From contig NZ_CP125380.1 in the NCBI RefSeq assembly GCF_034009455.1, forward strand, positions 613,501-677,500: 64,000 nucleotides of DNA, read 5' to 3'. The notes under the pieces were generated by a model that saw only the letters and a list, made by a program, of their open reading frames with translations, made no database searches and was not told the DNA's origin. How positions within the stretch are numbered: the stretch's first letter is position 1; each line of letters opens with the position of its first letter. The translations under genes were made by a program, and so were the position numbers. This document shows positions 10,786-19,583 of the stretch, piece after piece. The stretch is from Pseudomonas sp. P5_109 (lineage in GTDB: Bacteria; Pseudomonadota; Gammaproteobacteria; Pseudomonadales; Pseudomonadaceae).

Positions 10786-13272
10786 ATGCCTGACCTGCTA
10801 GACCGCTACCCGCTCACGGCGGGCACCTATCACGAACTGCTCGACGACAGTGGCGCCGTGCGCTCGCACTGGCGTCGGCTGTTCGAGCAGTTGCAACGCA
10901 GCACGCCGGCGCAGTTGGTGCAGCGTCAAGCCCTGCTGACCCGGCAGATTCAGGAAAACGGCGTTACCTACAACGTTTATGCCGATCCCAAGGGCGCGGA
11001 CCGGCCGTGGGAGCTGGACCTGCTGCCCCATGTCATCGCGGCTGATGAGTGGCAACAGTTGTCGGCCGGCATCGCGCAGCGGGCGCGATTGCTCAATGCC
11101 GTGCTGGCTGATCTTTACGGTCCACAACGGCTGATTGCCGAAGGTTTGCTGCCCGCCGAGCTGGTGTTCGGGCATAACAACTTCCTTTGGCCCTGCCAGG
11201 GCATCAAGCCGCCTGATGGAGCCTTTCTGCACCTGTATGCCGTGGATCTGGCGCGCACACCCGATGGCCGCTGGTGGGTGACGGCGGATCGTACCCAGGC
11301 GCCTTCGGGTGCCGGGTATGCGCTGGAAAACCGCACCATCGTGTCCCGGGCCTTTCCCGAGTTGTACCGCGATCTGAAAGTGCAGCACCTGGCCGGTTTT
11401 TTTCGCACCTTGCAGGAAACCCTGGCCCGCCAGGCCCCGAGTGACGGGGACGCGCCATTGGTGGTGCTGCTGACGCCAGGACGTTTCAACGAAAGCTATT
11501 TCGAACACCTGTATCTCGCTCGCCAGCTCGGTTATCCGCTGGTGGAGGGCGGCGACCTGACGGTGCGCGATGCTACGGTCTACCTCAAGACACTGAGTGG
11601 CCTGCGACGGGTCCATGCGATCATGCGTCGGCTCGACGATGATTTCTGCGACCCGCTGGAGTTGCGCACCGATTCGGCCCTCGGCGTGCCGGGCCTGCTG
11701 GAAGCGGTGCGGCAGGGGCGGGTGCTGGTGGCCAACGCCCTCGGCAGCGGCGTGCTGGAATCACCCGGCTTGTTGGGTTTCCTGCCGAAGATCAATCAAT
11801 ACCTGTTCGGCGAAGAGCTGATCCTGCCGTCCATCGCCACCTGGTGGTGCGGTGAAGCACCGGTCTTGGCCCAGGCCCTGGAAAAACTGCCGGAACTGCT
11901 GATCAAACCGGCGTTTCCGTCCCAAAGCTTCGCACCGGTATTTGGCCGTGATTTGAGTGAAAAACAGCGCCAGGCACTCGCTGAGCGCATGCAGGCGCGA
12001 CCATATGCCTATGTGGCGCAAGAACTCGCGCAATTGTCCCAGGCGCCGATCTGGCAAGCCGAAGACGGTCAACTGCAGCCCCGTGCCATCGGCATGCGCG
12101 TGTATGCGGTGGCCAGTCGCGAAGGGTATCGGGTGTTGCCCGGTGGCCTGACCCGGGTCGCCGCGCAAGCCGATGCCGAAGTGGTGTCGATGCAACGCGG
12201 TGGCGCCAGCAAGGACACCTGGGTGCTGGGCGAGCGTGCGCCGAGCGGCGAACAATGGAAGGCCCAGCGCAACATCGGCGTGCATGACCTGGTGCGGCGC
12301 GACCCGTACTTGCCGTCGCGGGTGGTGGAAAACCTGTTCTGGTTCGGTCGTTACTGCGAGCGTTGTGACGACAGTGCCCGTTTGCTGCGCATCATGCTGG
12401 CGCGCTATGTCGACGGCGACGACCCGCAAGCCCTGCAGGCCGCAGTCGATCTCGGCGAGCGGCTGATGCTGCTGCCCGAGGAGGGCGAGTTGCCGGAACG
12501 CCTGTTGGCGGCATTGCTCGGCGATGACTGGCCGTTCAGCCTGCGCTCCAACCTGCAACGCTTGCAGTGGGCCGCTTCGCAGGTGCGCGGCAAGCTCTCG
12601 CGGGAAAACTGGCAGGCGCTGGTGGAGTTGCAGCGCGAAGCCATGGAGCTGGAAACCGAGGAGCCGGATTTGGGCGAGTTGCTGGATTTCCTCAATCGTC
12701 TGGTGATGTCCCTCGCGGCGCTGTCCGGCTTTGCCCTGGACGACATGACCCGGGACGAAGGCTGGCGTTTCCTGATGATTGGCCGGCGGATCGAGCGTCT
12801 GCAATTTCTCAGCGGCAGCCTGGCGGCGTTCCTGCGGGGCGCCGGGGCTTTCGATCAGGCCGGGCTGGAATGGCTGCTGGAACTGGGCAACAGCAGCATT
12901 ACTTACCGCTCTCGCTACCTGGCGGTGGCGCAACTGATCCCGGTGCTCGACCTGCTATTGCTCGACGAGCAGAACCCTCACGCCGTGTTGTTCCAGTTGA
13001 AGCTGGTGACCCGCACCCTCAAACGCCTCAACGATGACTTTGGCGTGCCGCGCGAAGCAGCGCTGCCGCAATTGGTCGAGCGACTGGCGCGATTCGATCT
13101 GGGTTGCCTGGAAAACCCGCTGTTCGGTGCTGCGAGTGTTCGCGCTGCCATCGAAGGGCTGGCCGCGTTGCTGCAAGAGATCGCCGACGCCAGCGGGCAA
13201 GTGTCCGATCGCCTGGCGCTGCGGCACTTCGCCCATGTCGACGATGTCAGCCAGCGCACGGTGTCCGTCTGA
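10786..13272 (+). CDS. Circularly permuted ATP-grasp / alpha-E domain fusion protein
   Basis: An 828-residue cytoplasmic protein joining two families that are separate genes in many bacteria. Residues about 10-490 are a circularly permuted type 2 ATP-grasp domain (COG2308-like), with YADPKGADRPWELDLLP, TPGRFNESYFEHLYLARQLG and the late lysine segment LIKPAFPSQSFAPVFG. Residues about 505-825 are an all-helical alpha-E domain (COG2307-like) starting SRVVENLFWFGRYCERCDD. ATP-grasp ligases join carboxylates to amines through an acyl-phosphate. The start is the ATG at 10786 (MPDLLDRYPL), with only a weak ribosome binding site. It overlaps the next gene. Confidence 0.9.
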   Translation: MPDLLDRYPLTAGTYHELLDDSGAVRSHWRRLFEQLQRSTPAQLVQRQALLTRQIQENGVTYNVYADPKGADRPWELDLLPHVIAADEWQQLSAGIAQRARLLNAVLADLYGPQRLIAEGLLPAELVFGHNNFLWPCQGIKPPDGAFLHLYAVDLARTPDGRWWVTADRTQAPSGAGYALENRTIVSRAFPELYRDLKVQHLAGFFRTLQETLARQAPSDGDAPLVVLLTPGRFNESYFEHLYLARQLGYPLVEGGDLTVRDATVYLKTLSGLRRVHAIMRRLDDDFCDPLELRTDSALGVPGLLEAVRQGRVLVANALGSGVLESPGLLGFLPKINQYLFGEELILPSIATWWCGEAPVLAQALEKLPELLIKPAFPSQSFAPVFGRDLSEKQRQALAERMQARPYAYVAQELAQLSQAPIWQAEDGQLQPRAIGMRVYAVASREGYRVLPGGLTRVAAQADAEVVSMQRGGASKDTWVLGERAPSGEQWKAQRNIGVHDLVRRDPYLPSRVVENLFWFGRYCERCDDSARLLRIMLARYVDGDDPQALQAAVDLGERLMLLPEEGELPERLLAALLGDDWPFSLRSNLQRLQWAASQVRGKLSRENWQALVELQREAMELETEEPDLGELLDFLNRLVMSLAALSGFALDDMTRDEGWRFLMIGRRIERLQFLSGSLAAFLRGAGAFDQAGLEWLLELGNSSITYRSRYLAVAQLIPVLDLLLLDEQNPHAVLFQLKLVTRTLKRLNDDFGVPREAALPQLVERLARFDLGCLENPLFGAASVRAAIEGLAALLQEIADASGQVSDRLALRHFAHVDDVSQRTVSV

Positions 13273-14162
13273 TGAGCGCCCACTACCAGATTTTCCACGA
13301 CACCCATTATCACTACGACAGTCCGGTATCCCTGGCCCAGCAACTGGCGCACTTGTGGCCACGGCCTTGTGCCTGGCAGCGCTGCACCGACCGGCAAATG
13401 CTGATCAGCCCGCAGCCGACCTCGCGTCGCGATGAGCTGGATGTATTCGGCAATCCGCTGACCCGGCTGGCGTTCGAGCGCCCCCACGATGAATTGCTGG
13501 TCAACGCCAGCCTGACCATTGAAGTACTGCCCCGGCCTGCGTTGGACTTCAATCGGTCACCGGCGTGGGAAGAGACCCGTAGCGCGCTGACCTACAGCAG
13601 CCAACCGCTGTCGCCCGAGCTACTCGAAGCCTGCCGATACCGGTTTGAATCGCCGTATGTGCATCTGAAGAAAAATTTCGTCGAGTTCTCGCAAAGCTGT
13701 TTTCCGCCCGGTCGAGCGTTGTTGCTCGGCGTGCAGGCACTGATGGAGAAAATCTTCAGCGAGTTCACCTTCGATGCCGAAGCGACCCAGGTGGCGACTC
13801 CGCTGGTGGAGGTGCTGGAGCGCCGACGCGGGGTTTGCCAGGACTTTGCTCACCTGATGCTCGCCTGCGTGCGTTCCAGAGGGTTGGCGGCGCGGTACAT
13901 CAGCGGCTATTTGCTGACCCAGCCACCGCCGGGCCAGCCGCGATTGATCGGCGCTGATGCGTCCCACGCCTGGGTTTCGGTGTTTTGCCCGGTGCTGGGA
14001 TGGGTGGATTTCGATCCGACCAACAATGTGCAACCGGCGCTGGAGCACATCACCCTGGCCTGGGGCCGGGATTTTTCCGATGTGTCACCGTTGCGAGGGG
14101 TGATTCTGGGAGGGGGGAATCATGACCCGGAAGTTCGGGTAACGGTGATGCCGCTGGAATAA
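13272..14162 (+). CDS. Transglutaminase family protein
   Basis: A 296-residue transglutaminase-like protease/ligase. The N-terminal beta domain spans about residues 4-90. The core has Cys189 (GVCQDFAHL), His232 (ASHAWVSVF) and Asp248 (WVDFDPTN), a complete Cys-His-Asp triad. Start and the previous stop overlap as TGATG at 13270-13274, so it is translationally coupled to the ATP-grasp/alpha-E gene. With a transglutaminase in the first gene as well, the cassette carries two of these enzymes around one ATP-grasp ligase. The substrate is unknown. Confidence 0.9.
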   Translation: MSAHYQIFHDTHYHYDSPVSLAQQLAHLWPRPCAWQRCTDRQMLISPQPTSRRDELDVFGNPLTRLAFERPHDELLVNASLTIEVLPRPALDFNRSPAWEETRSALTYSSQPLSPELLEACRYRFESPYVHLKKNFVEFSQSCFPPGRALLLGVQALMEKIFSEFTFDAEATQVATPLVEVLERRRGVCQDFAHLMLACVRSRGLAARYISGYLLTQPPPGQPRLIGADASHAWVSVFCPVLGWVDFDPTNNVQPALEHITLAWGRDFSDVSPLRGVILGGGNHDPEVRVTVMPLE

Positions 14163-14173
14163 TGAAGATCAAA

Positions 14174-14262
14174 TGTGGGAGCGGGCTTGCTCGCGAAGAC
14201 GGAGTGTCAGGAACATCATTTTTGCATGTGAAACCGCTTTCGCGAGCAAGCCCGCTCCCACA
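14174..14262. repeat. REP doublet (GTGGGAGCGGG class)
   Basis: TGTGGGAGCGGGCTTGCTCG at 14174 and the inverted copy ending CTCCCACA at 14262, with about 40 bases between. This is class A, the commonest in the window. Between 14263 and 14375 I see only a short hairpin (14303-14328, GGCAGCT/AGCTGCC) without a T tract. Confidence 0.85.
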
Positions 14263-14375
14263 GGGAATTACGGTGTGTTGGAGTCATGTGATTGGCTTGT
14301 GAGGGTCGGCAGCTAAGCTGCCAACCCTGGACACAGATCCGGTGGGCCTGATCAGATCAACCGGCCCGGAGGTTC

Positions 14376-14567
14376 TCAGGCGTCGGGCGCCTGATCTTTT
14401 GGTGCTTCAACATCACTTTCTGCGGCCACTTCACCTTCTGCTTCCGGGTTCAGTGCGGCTGCTTCTTCTTCAGCTGTAGCTTTCTTGCGCTGAAGCTTTT
14501 CCTCTTTCTTCTGCTCCTTGGCCAAGTCTCTCTGACGTTTGGCGAAGGAATAATTAGGTTTAGCCAT
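14376..14567 (-). CDS. Small charged protein of unknown function
   Basis: A 63-residue protein starting MAKPNYSFAKRQRDLAKEQK. The first half is Lys/Arg/Glu rich and probably one helix. The second half is acidic and Ala/Glu rich, probably disordered. No family function is recognised, though the N-terminal sequence resembles small conserved Pseudomonas proteins. I chose the ATG at 14567 because AGAGGA precedes it and upstream codons are not protein-like. Its upstream neighbour on the same strand is the LOG gene, 68 bases away. Confidence 0.75.
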   Translation of the reverse strand: MAKPNYSFAKRQRDLAKEQKKEEKLQRKKATAEEEAAALNPEAEGEVAAESDVEAPKDQAPDA

Positions 14568-14635
14568 GGGCGATCCTCTTGGGTCGAAGGTGAGGTTGAG
14601 CGGCGCATATTCTGCCCTGTATCGGTGCCGAGCCG

Positions 14636-15223
14636 TTAGCTGGGTTTTTGCTCGGCCCATTTTGGCGCTATGGACGGTTGCCAGGCATCCAGTGCATCGA
14701 GCAGGGTTTGCGCTGATTCGCTCACCTGCAGCATGTCACGGTGCGGCGCGCGAACGAAGCCTTCGCCGACGATGTGATCAAGAAAACCGGTGAGTTTGCT
14801 GTAGAAACCGTTCACTTCCAGCAAACCCAGCGGTTTGCCGTGGTAGCCGAGCTGGCCCCAGGTCCAGACTTCGAACAATTCTTCCAGGGTGCCAAGGCCA
14901 CCGGGCAGCGCGATAAAGGCATCGCTGAGCTCAGCCATCCGGGCCTTGCGCGCGTGCATGCCATCGACGACTTCCAGGCGAGTCAGGCCGCTGTGGCCGA
15001 TTTCCTTGTCCTTGAGGCTTTGCGGGATGATGCCGATCACTTCACCACCGGCCGCCAAGGCTGCGTCGGCAACGATGCCCATCAGGCCCACGGCGCCACC
15101 GCCATACACCAGGGTCAGCTTGCGCTCGGCCAAAGCCCGGCCAAGGGCCACGGCGGCTTCGCGGTAAGCCGGGTTGGTGCCGGTGCTGGCGCCACAAAAT
15201 ACACAAACAGATGCTAAAGACAT
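14636..15223 (-). CDS. LOG family nucleoside monophosphate phosphoribohydrolase (TIGR00730)
   Basis: A 195-residue Rossmann-like protein that cleaves the N-glycosidic bond of nucleoside 5'-monophosphates, including cytokinin ribotides, giving base and ribose 5-phosphate. It contains the signature [20 protein letters not shown] (about residues 107-126) and the phosphate-binding [17 protein letters not shown] lies eight bases before the ATG. The LOG-azu-nadE-pncB order matches the PA4923-PA4919 region as I remember it from P. aeruginosa. The physiological substrate cannot be told from sequence. Confidence 0.93.
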   Translation of the reverse strand: MSLASVCVFCGASTGTNPAYREAAVALGRALAERKLTLVYGGGAVGLMGIVADAALAAGGEVIGIIPQSLKDKEIGHSGLTRLEVVDGMHARKARMAELSDAFIALPGGLGTLEELFEVWTWGQLGYHGKPLGLLEVNGFYSKLTGFLDHIVGEGFVRAPHRDMLQVSESAQTLLDALDAWQPSIAPKWAEQKPS

Positions 15224-15283
15224 GCCTTTCTCCTTGGTCGATCAGGGCCACAGAGTAAAGGCAGGCGCACGGTACTCCAAGGG

Positions 15284-15373
15284 CTAGACTTGGTGTTCCC
15301 GGGTTTCGTACGTACCGCTGGCGCCGCAAGCGTAGGCGGCCAGCAAACTGCACAACAGGCTATTGATGGACAT
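15284..15373 (-). CDS. Possible 29-residue small ORF
   Basis: An ATG-started ORF upstream of the LOG gene on the same strand. It begins MSINSLLCSLLAAYACG and ends TYETREHQV. The first half is hydrophobic enough for a short membrane segment. The ribosome binding site is weak (GGAAC) and codon evidence is thin, so this is only a candidate. Confidence 0.25.
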   Translation of the reverse strand: MSINSLLCSLLAAYACGASGTYETREHQV

Positions 15374-15482
15374 GACAGGCGTTCCATTTGAAGGAGGGAC
15401 AAACTGATGATAGGGCCGGACCAGACACTTGGCCGGTAGATTGTTTGCATCGGGCTCATAGCCCGAAAGTTGTATACAATTT

Positions 15483-15496
15483 TTGATTCAAGTCAT
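15483..15496 (+). promoter_or_regulatory. ANR/FNR-box-like site upstream of azu
   Basis: TTGATTCAAGTCAT matches the ANR/FNR consensus TTGATnnnnATCAA except at two right-half positions. It lies 73 bases before the azu ATG. Azurin expression in P. aeruginosa is known to depend on ANR, which makes the weak match plausible. Confidence 0.45.
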
Positions 15497-15568
15497 ATGA
15501 ACTTGCGAAGTTTTCAGGCAGTCTTCTGTTCATTCGCGATTTCGTTAACCCTGCCTTGGAGATTCACC

Positions 15569-16015
15569 ATGTTTGCCAAACTCGCTGCGGTATCCCTGTT
15601 GACACTGGCTAGCAGCCAACTGATGGCTGCCGAGTGCAAGACCACCATTGACTCCACCGATCAAATGGCCTTCAGCACCAAGGCCATTGAAATCGACAAG
15701 ACCTGCAAGACCTTCACTGTCGAGCTGACCCACTCCGGCAGCCTGCCGAAAAACGTCATGGGCCATAACTTTGTGCTGAGCAAAGAAGCCGACATGCAGC
15801 CGATCGCCACCGACGGCCTGGGCGCCGGCATCGACAAGAACTACCTGAAGGAAGGCGACGCCCGCGTGATCGCCCACACCAAGATCATTGGCGCCAAGGA
15901 AACCGATTCGGTGACCTTCGATGTGTCCAAGCTGGATGCCGCTGAGAAATACGGCTTCTTCTGCTCGTTCCCGGGCCACATCTCGATGATGAAAGGCACG
16001 GTTACCCTGAAGTAA
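15569..16015 (+). CDS. azu: Azurin precursor
   Basis: Periplasmic type I blue-copper electron carrier linked to denitrification and redox stress. It has 148 residues, as in P. aeruginosa. The signal peptide is about residues 1-20 ([20 protein letters not shown]), cut before AECK. Copper ligands are present: Gly and His in NVMGHNF, and Cys, His and Met in [14 protein letters not shown]. The disulfide cysteines are in AECK and DKTCK. The ATG at 15569 has GGAG seven bases upstream. The frame continues upstream, but the signal peptide fixes the start. Confidence 0.97.
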   Translation: MFAKLAAVSLLTLASSQLMAAECKTTIDSTDQMAFSTKAIEIDKTCKTFTVELTHSGSLPKNVMGHNFVLSKEADMQPIATDGLGAGIDKNYLKEGDARVIAHTKIIGAKETDSVTFDVSKLDAAEKYGFFCSFPGHISMMKGTVTLK

Positions 16016-16038
16016 TCAGGCACACCGCGTCATCGTTC

Positions 16039-16102
16039 TTCGTGGGCAAGCCCGCTCCCACAGGGACGCCACCGTACCTGTGGGAGCGGGCTTGCCCGCG
16101 AA
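16039..16102. repeat. REP doublet (GTGGGAGCGGG class)
   Basis: Inverted arms TTCGTGGGCAAGCCCGCTCC at 16039 and the complement ending GCCCGCGAA at 16102, with a 16-base loop. Class A, in tail-to-tail orientation compared with 14174. It lies just before a terminator. Confidence 0.85.
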
Positions 16103-16137
16103 GGGGCCAGATGCATCGACGCATGTCTTGGCCAAAG

Positions 16138-16176
16138 AAAAAGCCCGCTGAAGCTCAACACTTCAGCGGGCTTTTT
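16138..16176. terminator. Bidirectional terminator between azu and nadE
   Basis: AAAAAGCCCGCTGAAG and CTTCAGCGGGCTTTTT form a perfect stem around CTCAACA, with A and T tracts on both sides. It serves the convergent azu (+) and nadE (-) transcripts. Confidence 0.92.
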
Positions 16177-16190
16177 CATTCAATCACCAA

Positions 16191-17018
16191 TCAAGGCGCA
16201 AACGGCATCACCCGCTTGTGATGGGTCTTGTTGTACGTGTCGCAAATGATCTTGAACGCTTCCTCGCGCACCGGGTTGCCGTGCAGGAAGGCGTCGATCT
16301 CGGCATAGGTCACGCCGTGGGACGCTTCGTCCGGTTTGCCGGGCGAGAGGTCTTCGAGGTCGGCGGTCGGGACTTTTTCCACCAACGACTCCGGCGCGCC
16401 GAAGCTGCGGGCGATGGCGCGGACCTGGTTTTTCACCAGGCCACTCAGTGGCGCCAGGTCGCAGGCGCCGTCACCGAACTTGGTGAAGAAACCCATCACC
16501 GCTTCCGCCGCGTGATCGGTGCCGATCACCAGGCCATGGGCCGCGCCGGCGATGGTGTACTGGGCGACCATGCGCATGCGCGCCTTGGTGTTGCCGAGCA
16601 CGAAGTCCACCGACACCGCATGTTTGCCTTCGAAAGCCGCCACTTCATTGGCCAGGGCCTTGACCGCCGGGCCGATGTTCACGGTGTGGCGCTCGTCCGG
16701 CTTGATGAAGTCTACCGATGCCTGGGCGTCGTGCTCATCGAACTGGGTTTCGTAGGGCAGGCGCACGGCGATGAATTTGTACGCGGCATCACCGCTGCGC
16801 TGGCGCAGTTCACGGACGGCGCGCTGGGCCAGCAGGCCGGCGGTCAGGGAGTCGACACCGCCACTGATGCCCAATACCAGGGTCTTGAGGCCGGAATTGA
16901 CCAGGCAATCCTGAATGAAGGTCACCCGCCGGGCGACTTCGACTTCTAGTGCTGCTTCGTCGGCGAATGGCGGCTGGACCTTGAGCTGTTCAGCAATCTC
17001 ACGCTGTACGGCTTGCAT
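16191..17018 (-). CDS. nadE: NH3-dependent NAD+ synthetase
   Basis: Cytoplasmic enzyme that makes NAD+ from deamido-NAD+, ATP and ammonia, the last step of NAD synthesis. It has 275 residues, the ammonia-only form without a glutaminase domain. The PP-loop ATP-binding motif SGGVDS lies in [18 protein letters not shown] (residues about 48-65). Other family blocks are [29 protein letters not shown] and [14 protein letters not shown] precedes the start. It lies four bases after pncB, so the two form an NAD-salvage operon. Confidence 0.96.
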   Translation of the reverse strand: MQAVQREIAEQLKVQPPFADEAALEVEVARRVTFIQDCLVNSGLKTLVLGISGGVDSLTAGLLAQRAVRELRQRSGDAAYKFIAVRLPYETQFDEHDAQASVDFIKPDERHTVNIGPAVKALANEVAAFEGKHAVSVDFVLGNTKARMRMVAQYTIAGAAHGLVIGTDHAAEAVMGFFTKFGDGACDLAPLSGLVKNQVRAIARSFGAPESLVEKVPTADLEDLSPGKPDEASHGVTYAEIDAFLHGNPVREEAFKIICDTYNKTHHKRVMPFAP

Positions 17019-17022
17019 GAAT

Positions 17023-18249
17023 TCACTCCTTGCTTGATGTACTTGAAAGGGCGGCAGGAACCTGGAAAACGTGTCGCAGGTAAGCGACGAAATTCGGGTC
17101 TTTGCAGTGCGTCTTGCCTGGCTCGTCGGAGATCTTCGCCACCGGCTGGCCGTTGCAGGCGGTCATTTTAAGCACGATGCTCATCGGATCGACACCCGGA
17201 ATATCACAGGTCAGGTTGGTGCCGATGCCGAAGCTGACATTGATCCGACCGCGCAGCGCCCGGAATATCTCCAGGGCCTTGGGCAGGGTCAGGCTGTCGG
17301 AGAAGGTCAGCGTCTTGCTCGTCGGATCGATGCCGAGCTTGTGATAGTGGGCGATGGCCTTTTCGGCCCAGAGCACCGGATCGCCCGAGTCGTGGCGCAA
17401 ACCGTCGAAAAGCTTGGCGAAAAACAGGTCGAAATCGCCGAGGAAGGCATCCATGGTGATGCAGTCCGTCAGGGCAATCCCCAGCAGGCCCCGGTATTCG
17501 CGAACCCAGCAATCGAGTGCGGCAATCTGGCTGTCGATCAGCCGTGGGCCGAGTTGCTGGTGCGCCATGATCCATTCGTGGGCCATGGTGCCCAGCGGTT
17601 TCATGTCCAGTTCACGGGACAGGTGCACGTTGCTGGTGCCGACGAAGCGTCCGGGGAAGTCGTGCTTGAGCACGTTCACCACTTCTTCCTGCACACGGTA
17701 GGAAAAACGGCGACGCGTGCCGAAATCGGCCACCTGCAATTCGGACAATTCATCGCTGCTGGCGTTGACGCTCAGCCAGTCGAATTTACGGTAGAGCTGC
17801 TCGCGGACCTGCTCCAGCACGACTTCGGGATAGCGGTAGTGGTTGCGCACCTCGCTGACCAGCGCCAGCAGCGGCACTTCGAACAGGATCACATGCAGCC
17901 AGGGGCCCCGCAGGCGGATAAACAGCTCACCGTTTTCGATGCCGGTGTGGATGTAGCGCAGGTTGAAGCGAAACAGCCCGAGAAAGCGCAGGAAGTCCGG
18001 CTTCAGGAAGCTGATGCGCTCGAGAAAGCTCAACTGGTCGGCGCTCAGGCTCAGTTCGGCCAGGCGCTCGATCTGGAAGCGGATTTCCGCCAGGTACGGG
18101 CGCAAGTCCTCGCCGTTACGGCAACGAAACTCCCATTCGACTTCGACGTTTGGGTAGTTGTGCAGCACCGCCTGCATCATCGTCAGTTTGTAGAAGTCGG
18201 TGTCGAGCAGGTTCTGCACGATACGATCGGCAAACACACTCTCGCTCAT
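17023..18249 (-). CDS. pncB: Nicotinate phosphoribosyltransferase
   Basis: Converts nicotinate and PRPP to nicotinate mononucleotide in the Preiss-Handler NAD salvage pathway. It has 408 residues, normal for the family. Characteristic segments include [20 protein letters not shown] at the N terminus, [34 protein letters not shown] and [16 protein letters not shown] precedes the ATG at 18249. It is the first gene of the pncB-nadE operon. Confidence 0.96.
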   Translation of the reverse strand: MSESVFADRIVQNLLDTDFYKLTMMQAVLHNYPNVEVEWEFRCRNGEDLRPYLAEIRFQIERLAELSLSADQLSFLERISFLKPDFLRFLGLFRFNLRYIHTGIENGELFIRLRGPWLHVILFEVPLLALVSEVRNHYRYPEVVLEQVREQLYRKFDWLSVNASSDELSELQVADFGTRRRFSYRVQEEVVNVLKHDFPGRFVGTSNVHLSRELDMKPLGTMAHEWIMAHQQLGPRLIDSQIAALDCWVREYRGLLGIALTDCITMDAFLGDFDLFFAKLFDGLRHDSGDPVLWAEKAIAHYHKLGIDPTSKTLTFSDSLTLPKALEIFRALRGRINVSFGIGTNLTCDIPGVDPMSIVLKMTACNGQPVAKISDEPGKTHCKDPNFVAYLRHVFQVPAALSSTSSKE

Positions 18250-18365
18250 AACGGGAATCTCCAGCGTTGACGCGGTATTGATCAGTGGCGCTAGTGGCGC
18301 ATATCAGCGGCAGGGTTTACCAGCAATTTTTTAGACCGCAGCAGATCCCAGCAGGTGTGAGCTTT

Positions 18366-18481
18366 TGTGGCGAGGGGGCTTGCCCCCGTCGGGTTGCGCA
18401 GCAGCCCCAAAATTTGCAACTTCGTAGCTGGAGCTATTGCGACTGCTGCGCAGCCGAACGGGGGCAAGCCCCCTCGCCACA
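18366..18481. repeat. REP doublet (GTGGCGAGGG class)
   Basis: TGTGGCGAGGGGGCTTGCCC at 18366 and the inverted copy ending CTCGCCACA at 18481. Inner arms contain TTGCGCAGCAG and CTGCTGCGCAG. Class C, between pncB and the LysR gene. Confidence 0.85.
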
Positions 18482-18497
18482 GGGAAAGTGCAAGACG

Positions 18498-19409
18498 TTA
18501 GTGCTGCTCCACATCCGGGCTATCAATCTGCTCCAGCATCCACTTCACAAAGTCCCGCACCTTGGGCACTTCCGCCGAATGCTCCGGGTACGCAAGGTAA
18601 TAGGCGTCGGTGCTGGGCATTGCATGCTGCCACGGAATGACCAGTTTGCCGTCGGCCAGTTCCTCTTCCACCAGGAAGCGTGGCAACAGCGCGACGCCAC
18701 AGCCAACCTGGGCGGCGCGGATGCACATATAGAAGGTTTCGAAGCGCGGGCCGTGGTAGCTGTGCTCGGTGTGGTAGCCCTGATGCTCGAACCAGTCATG
18801 CCAGGCCTGGGGGCGGGAGGCGTTTTGCAGCAGTACCAGATCGGACAATTGCGTCGGATCGGTGAACGGCGTGTCCGGCAGGCTGCCCGGGGCGCACACC
18901 GGCACCAGCTCTTCGCCGAACAGCTTCAGGCACTCGGTGCCGGGCCGCGAACCCTGGCCGAAGTAGAACGCCAGGTCGCTGCGCCCTTGCAGCAGATCGT
19001 CGGCCTCCTGCTCGCTGCACAGGTCCAGGTGGATCGACGGGTGCCGCAGGCGCCAGCCTTTGAGGCGCGGCACTAGCCAGCGTGCGCCGAAGGTGGGAGG
19101 TGTCGAGACGCGTAGGACTTCTGTTTCACCACCGTAGGAACGCAGGTAATGGGTCGACATCTCGACTTGCGTGAGGATTTTTCGCACCTCAACCAGGTAA
19201 AGATCGCCGGCCGGCGTCATCTGCAGGCGGCGGCGCACCCGGCGAAACAGCAGGTGCTGCAACAGCTCTTCGAGTTGCGCGACCTGTTTGCTCACGGCGC
19301 TCTGGGTCAGGTTCAGCTCTTCGGCGGCCCGAGTGAAGCTCAAGTGCCGGGTGACGGCCTCGAAGCACTGCAGCGCAGCGATCGATGGCAGGTAGCGTTT
19401 ATTCAGCAT
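18498..19409 (-). CDS. LysR-type regulator divergent from amaB
   Basis: A 303-residue transcription factor. The winged helix-turn-helix covers residues about 5-65 (FEAVTRHLSFTRAAEELNLTQSAVSKQ) and the periplasmic-binding-like effector domain about 90-295. I chose the start MLNKRYLPSIAAL (19409) with AAGGA seven bases before it. It diverges from amaB across a 174-base gap, the usual arrangement for a LysR regulator and its target, so it probably controls the amaB/amaA lysine genes. The ligand is unknown. Confidence 0.9.
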   Translation of the reverse strand: MLNKRYLPSIAALQCFEAVTRHLSFTRAAEELNLTQSAVSKQVAQLEELLQHLLFRRVRRRLQMTPAGDLYLVEVRKILTQVEMSTHYLRSYGGETEVLRVSTPPTFGARWLVPRLKGWRLRHPSIHLDLCSEQEADDLLQGRSDLAFYFGQGSRPGTECLKLFGEELVPVCAPGSLPDTPFTDPTQLSDLVLLQNASRPQAWHDWFEHQGYHTEHSYHGPRFETFYMCIRAAQVGCGVALLPRFLVEEELADGKLVIPWQHAMPSTDAYYLAYPEHSAEVPKVRDFVKWMLEQIDSPDVEQH

Positions 19410-19583
19410 GGGCGGTCCTTGGTTCTTGTTTCTTATTGCCAGCAATGCACAGCATGAATAAACGGAATGATATCTCTCTTAATGGTCGTTTGTTGAGTAA
19501 CCTCCGGGCAGCTAAAACTACAGGTCTGATCAGCCGTGAATTTCCGGCTGCACGTGTTCTGTCTTTTGCTTGAGGAGTAACCC

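Larger units (their letters stand above)
15224..15568. other. LOG-azu intergenic region
   Basis: 345 bases separating divergent genes. Contents: a possible 29-codon minus-strand ORF (15284-15373), a short hairpin GGGCTCATAGCCC (15452-15464), a perfect 10-base palindrome TTGTATACAA (15470-15479), an ANR/FNR-like half-match (15483-15496), and the azu ribosome binding site GGAG (15558-15561). Confidence 0.6.
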
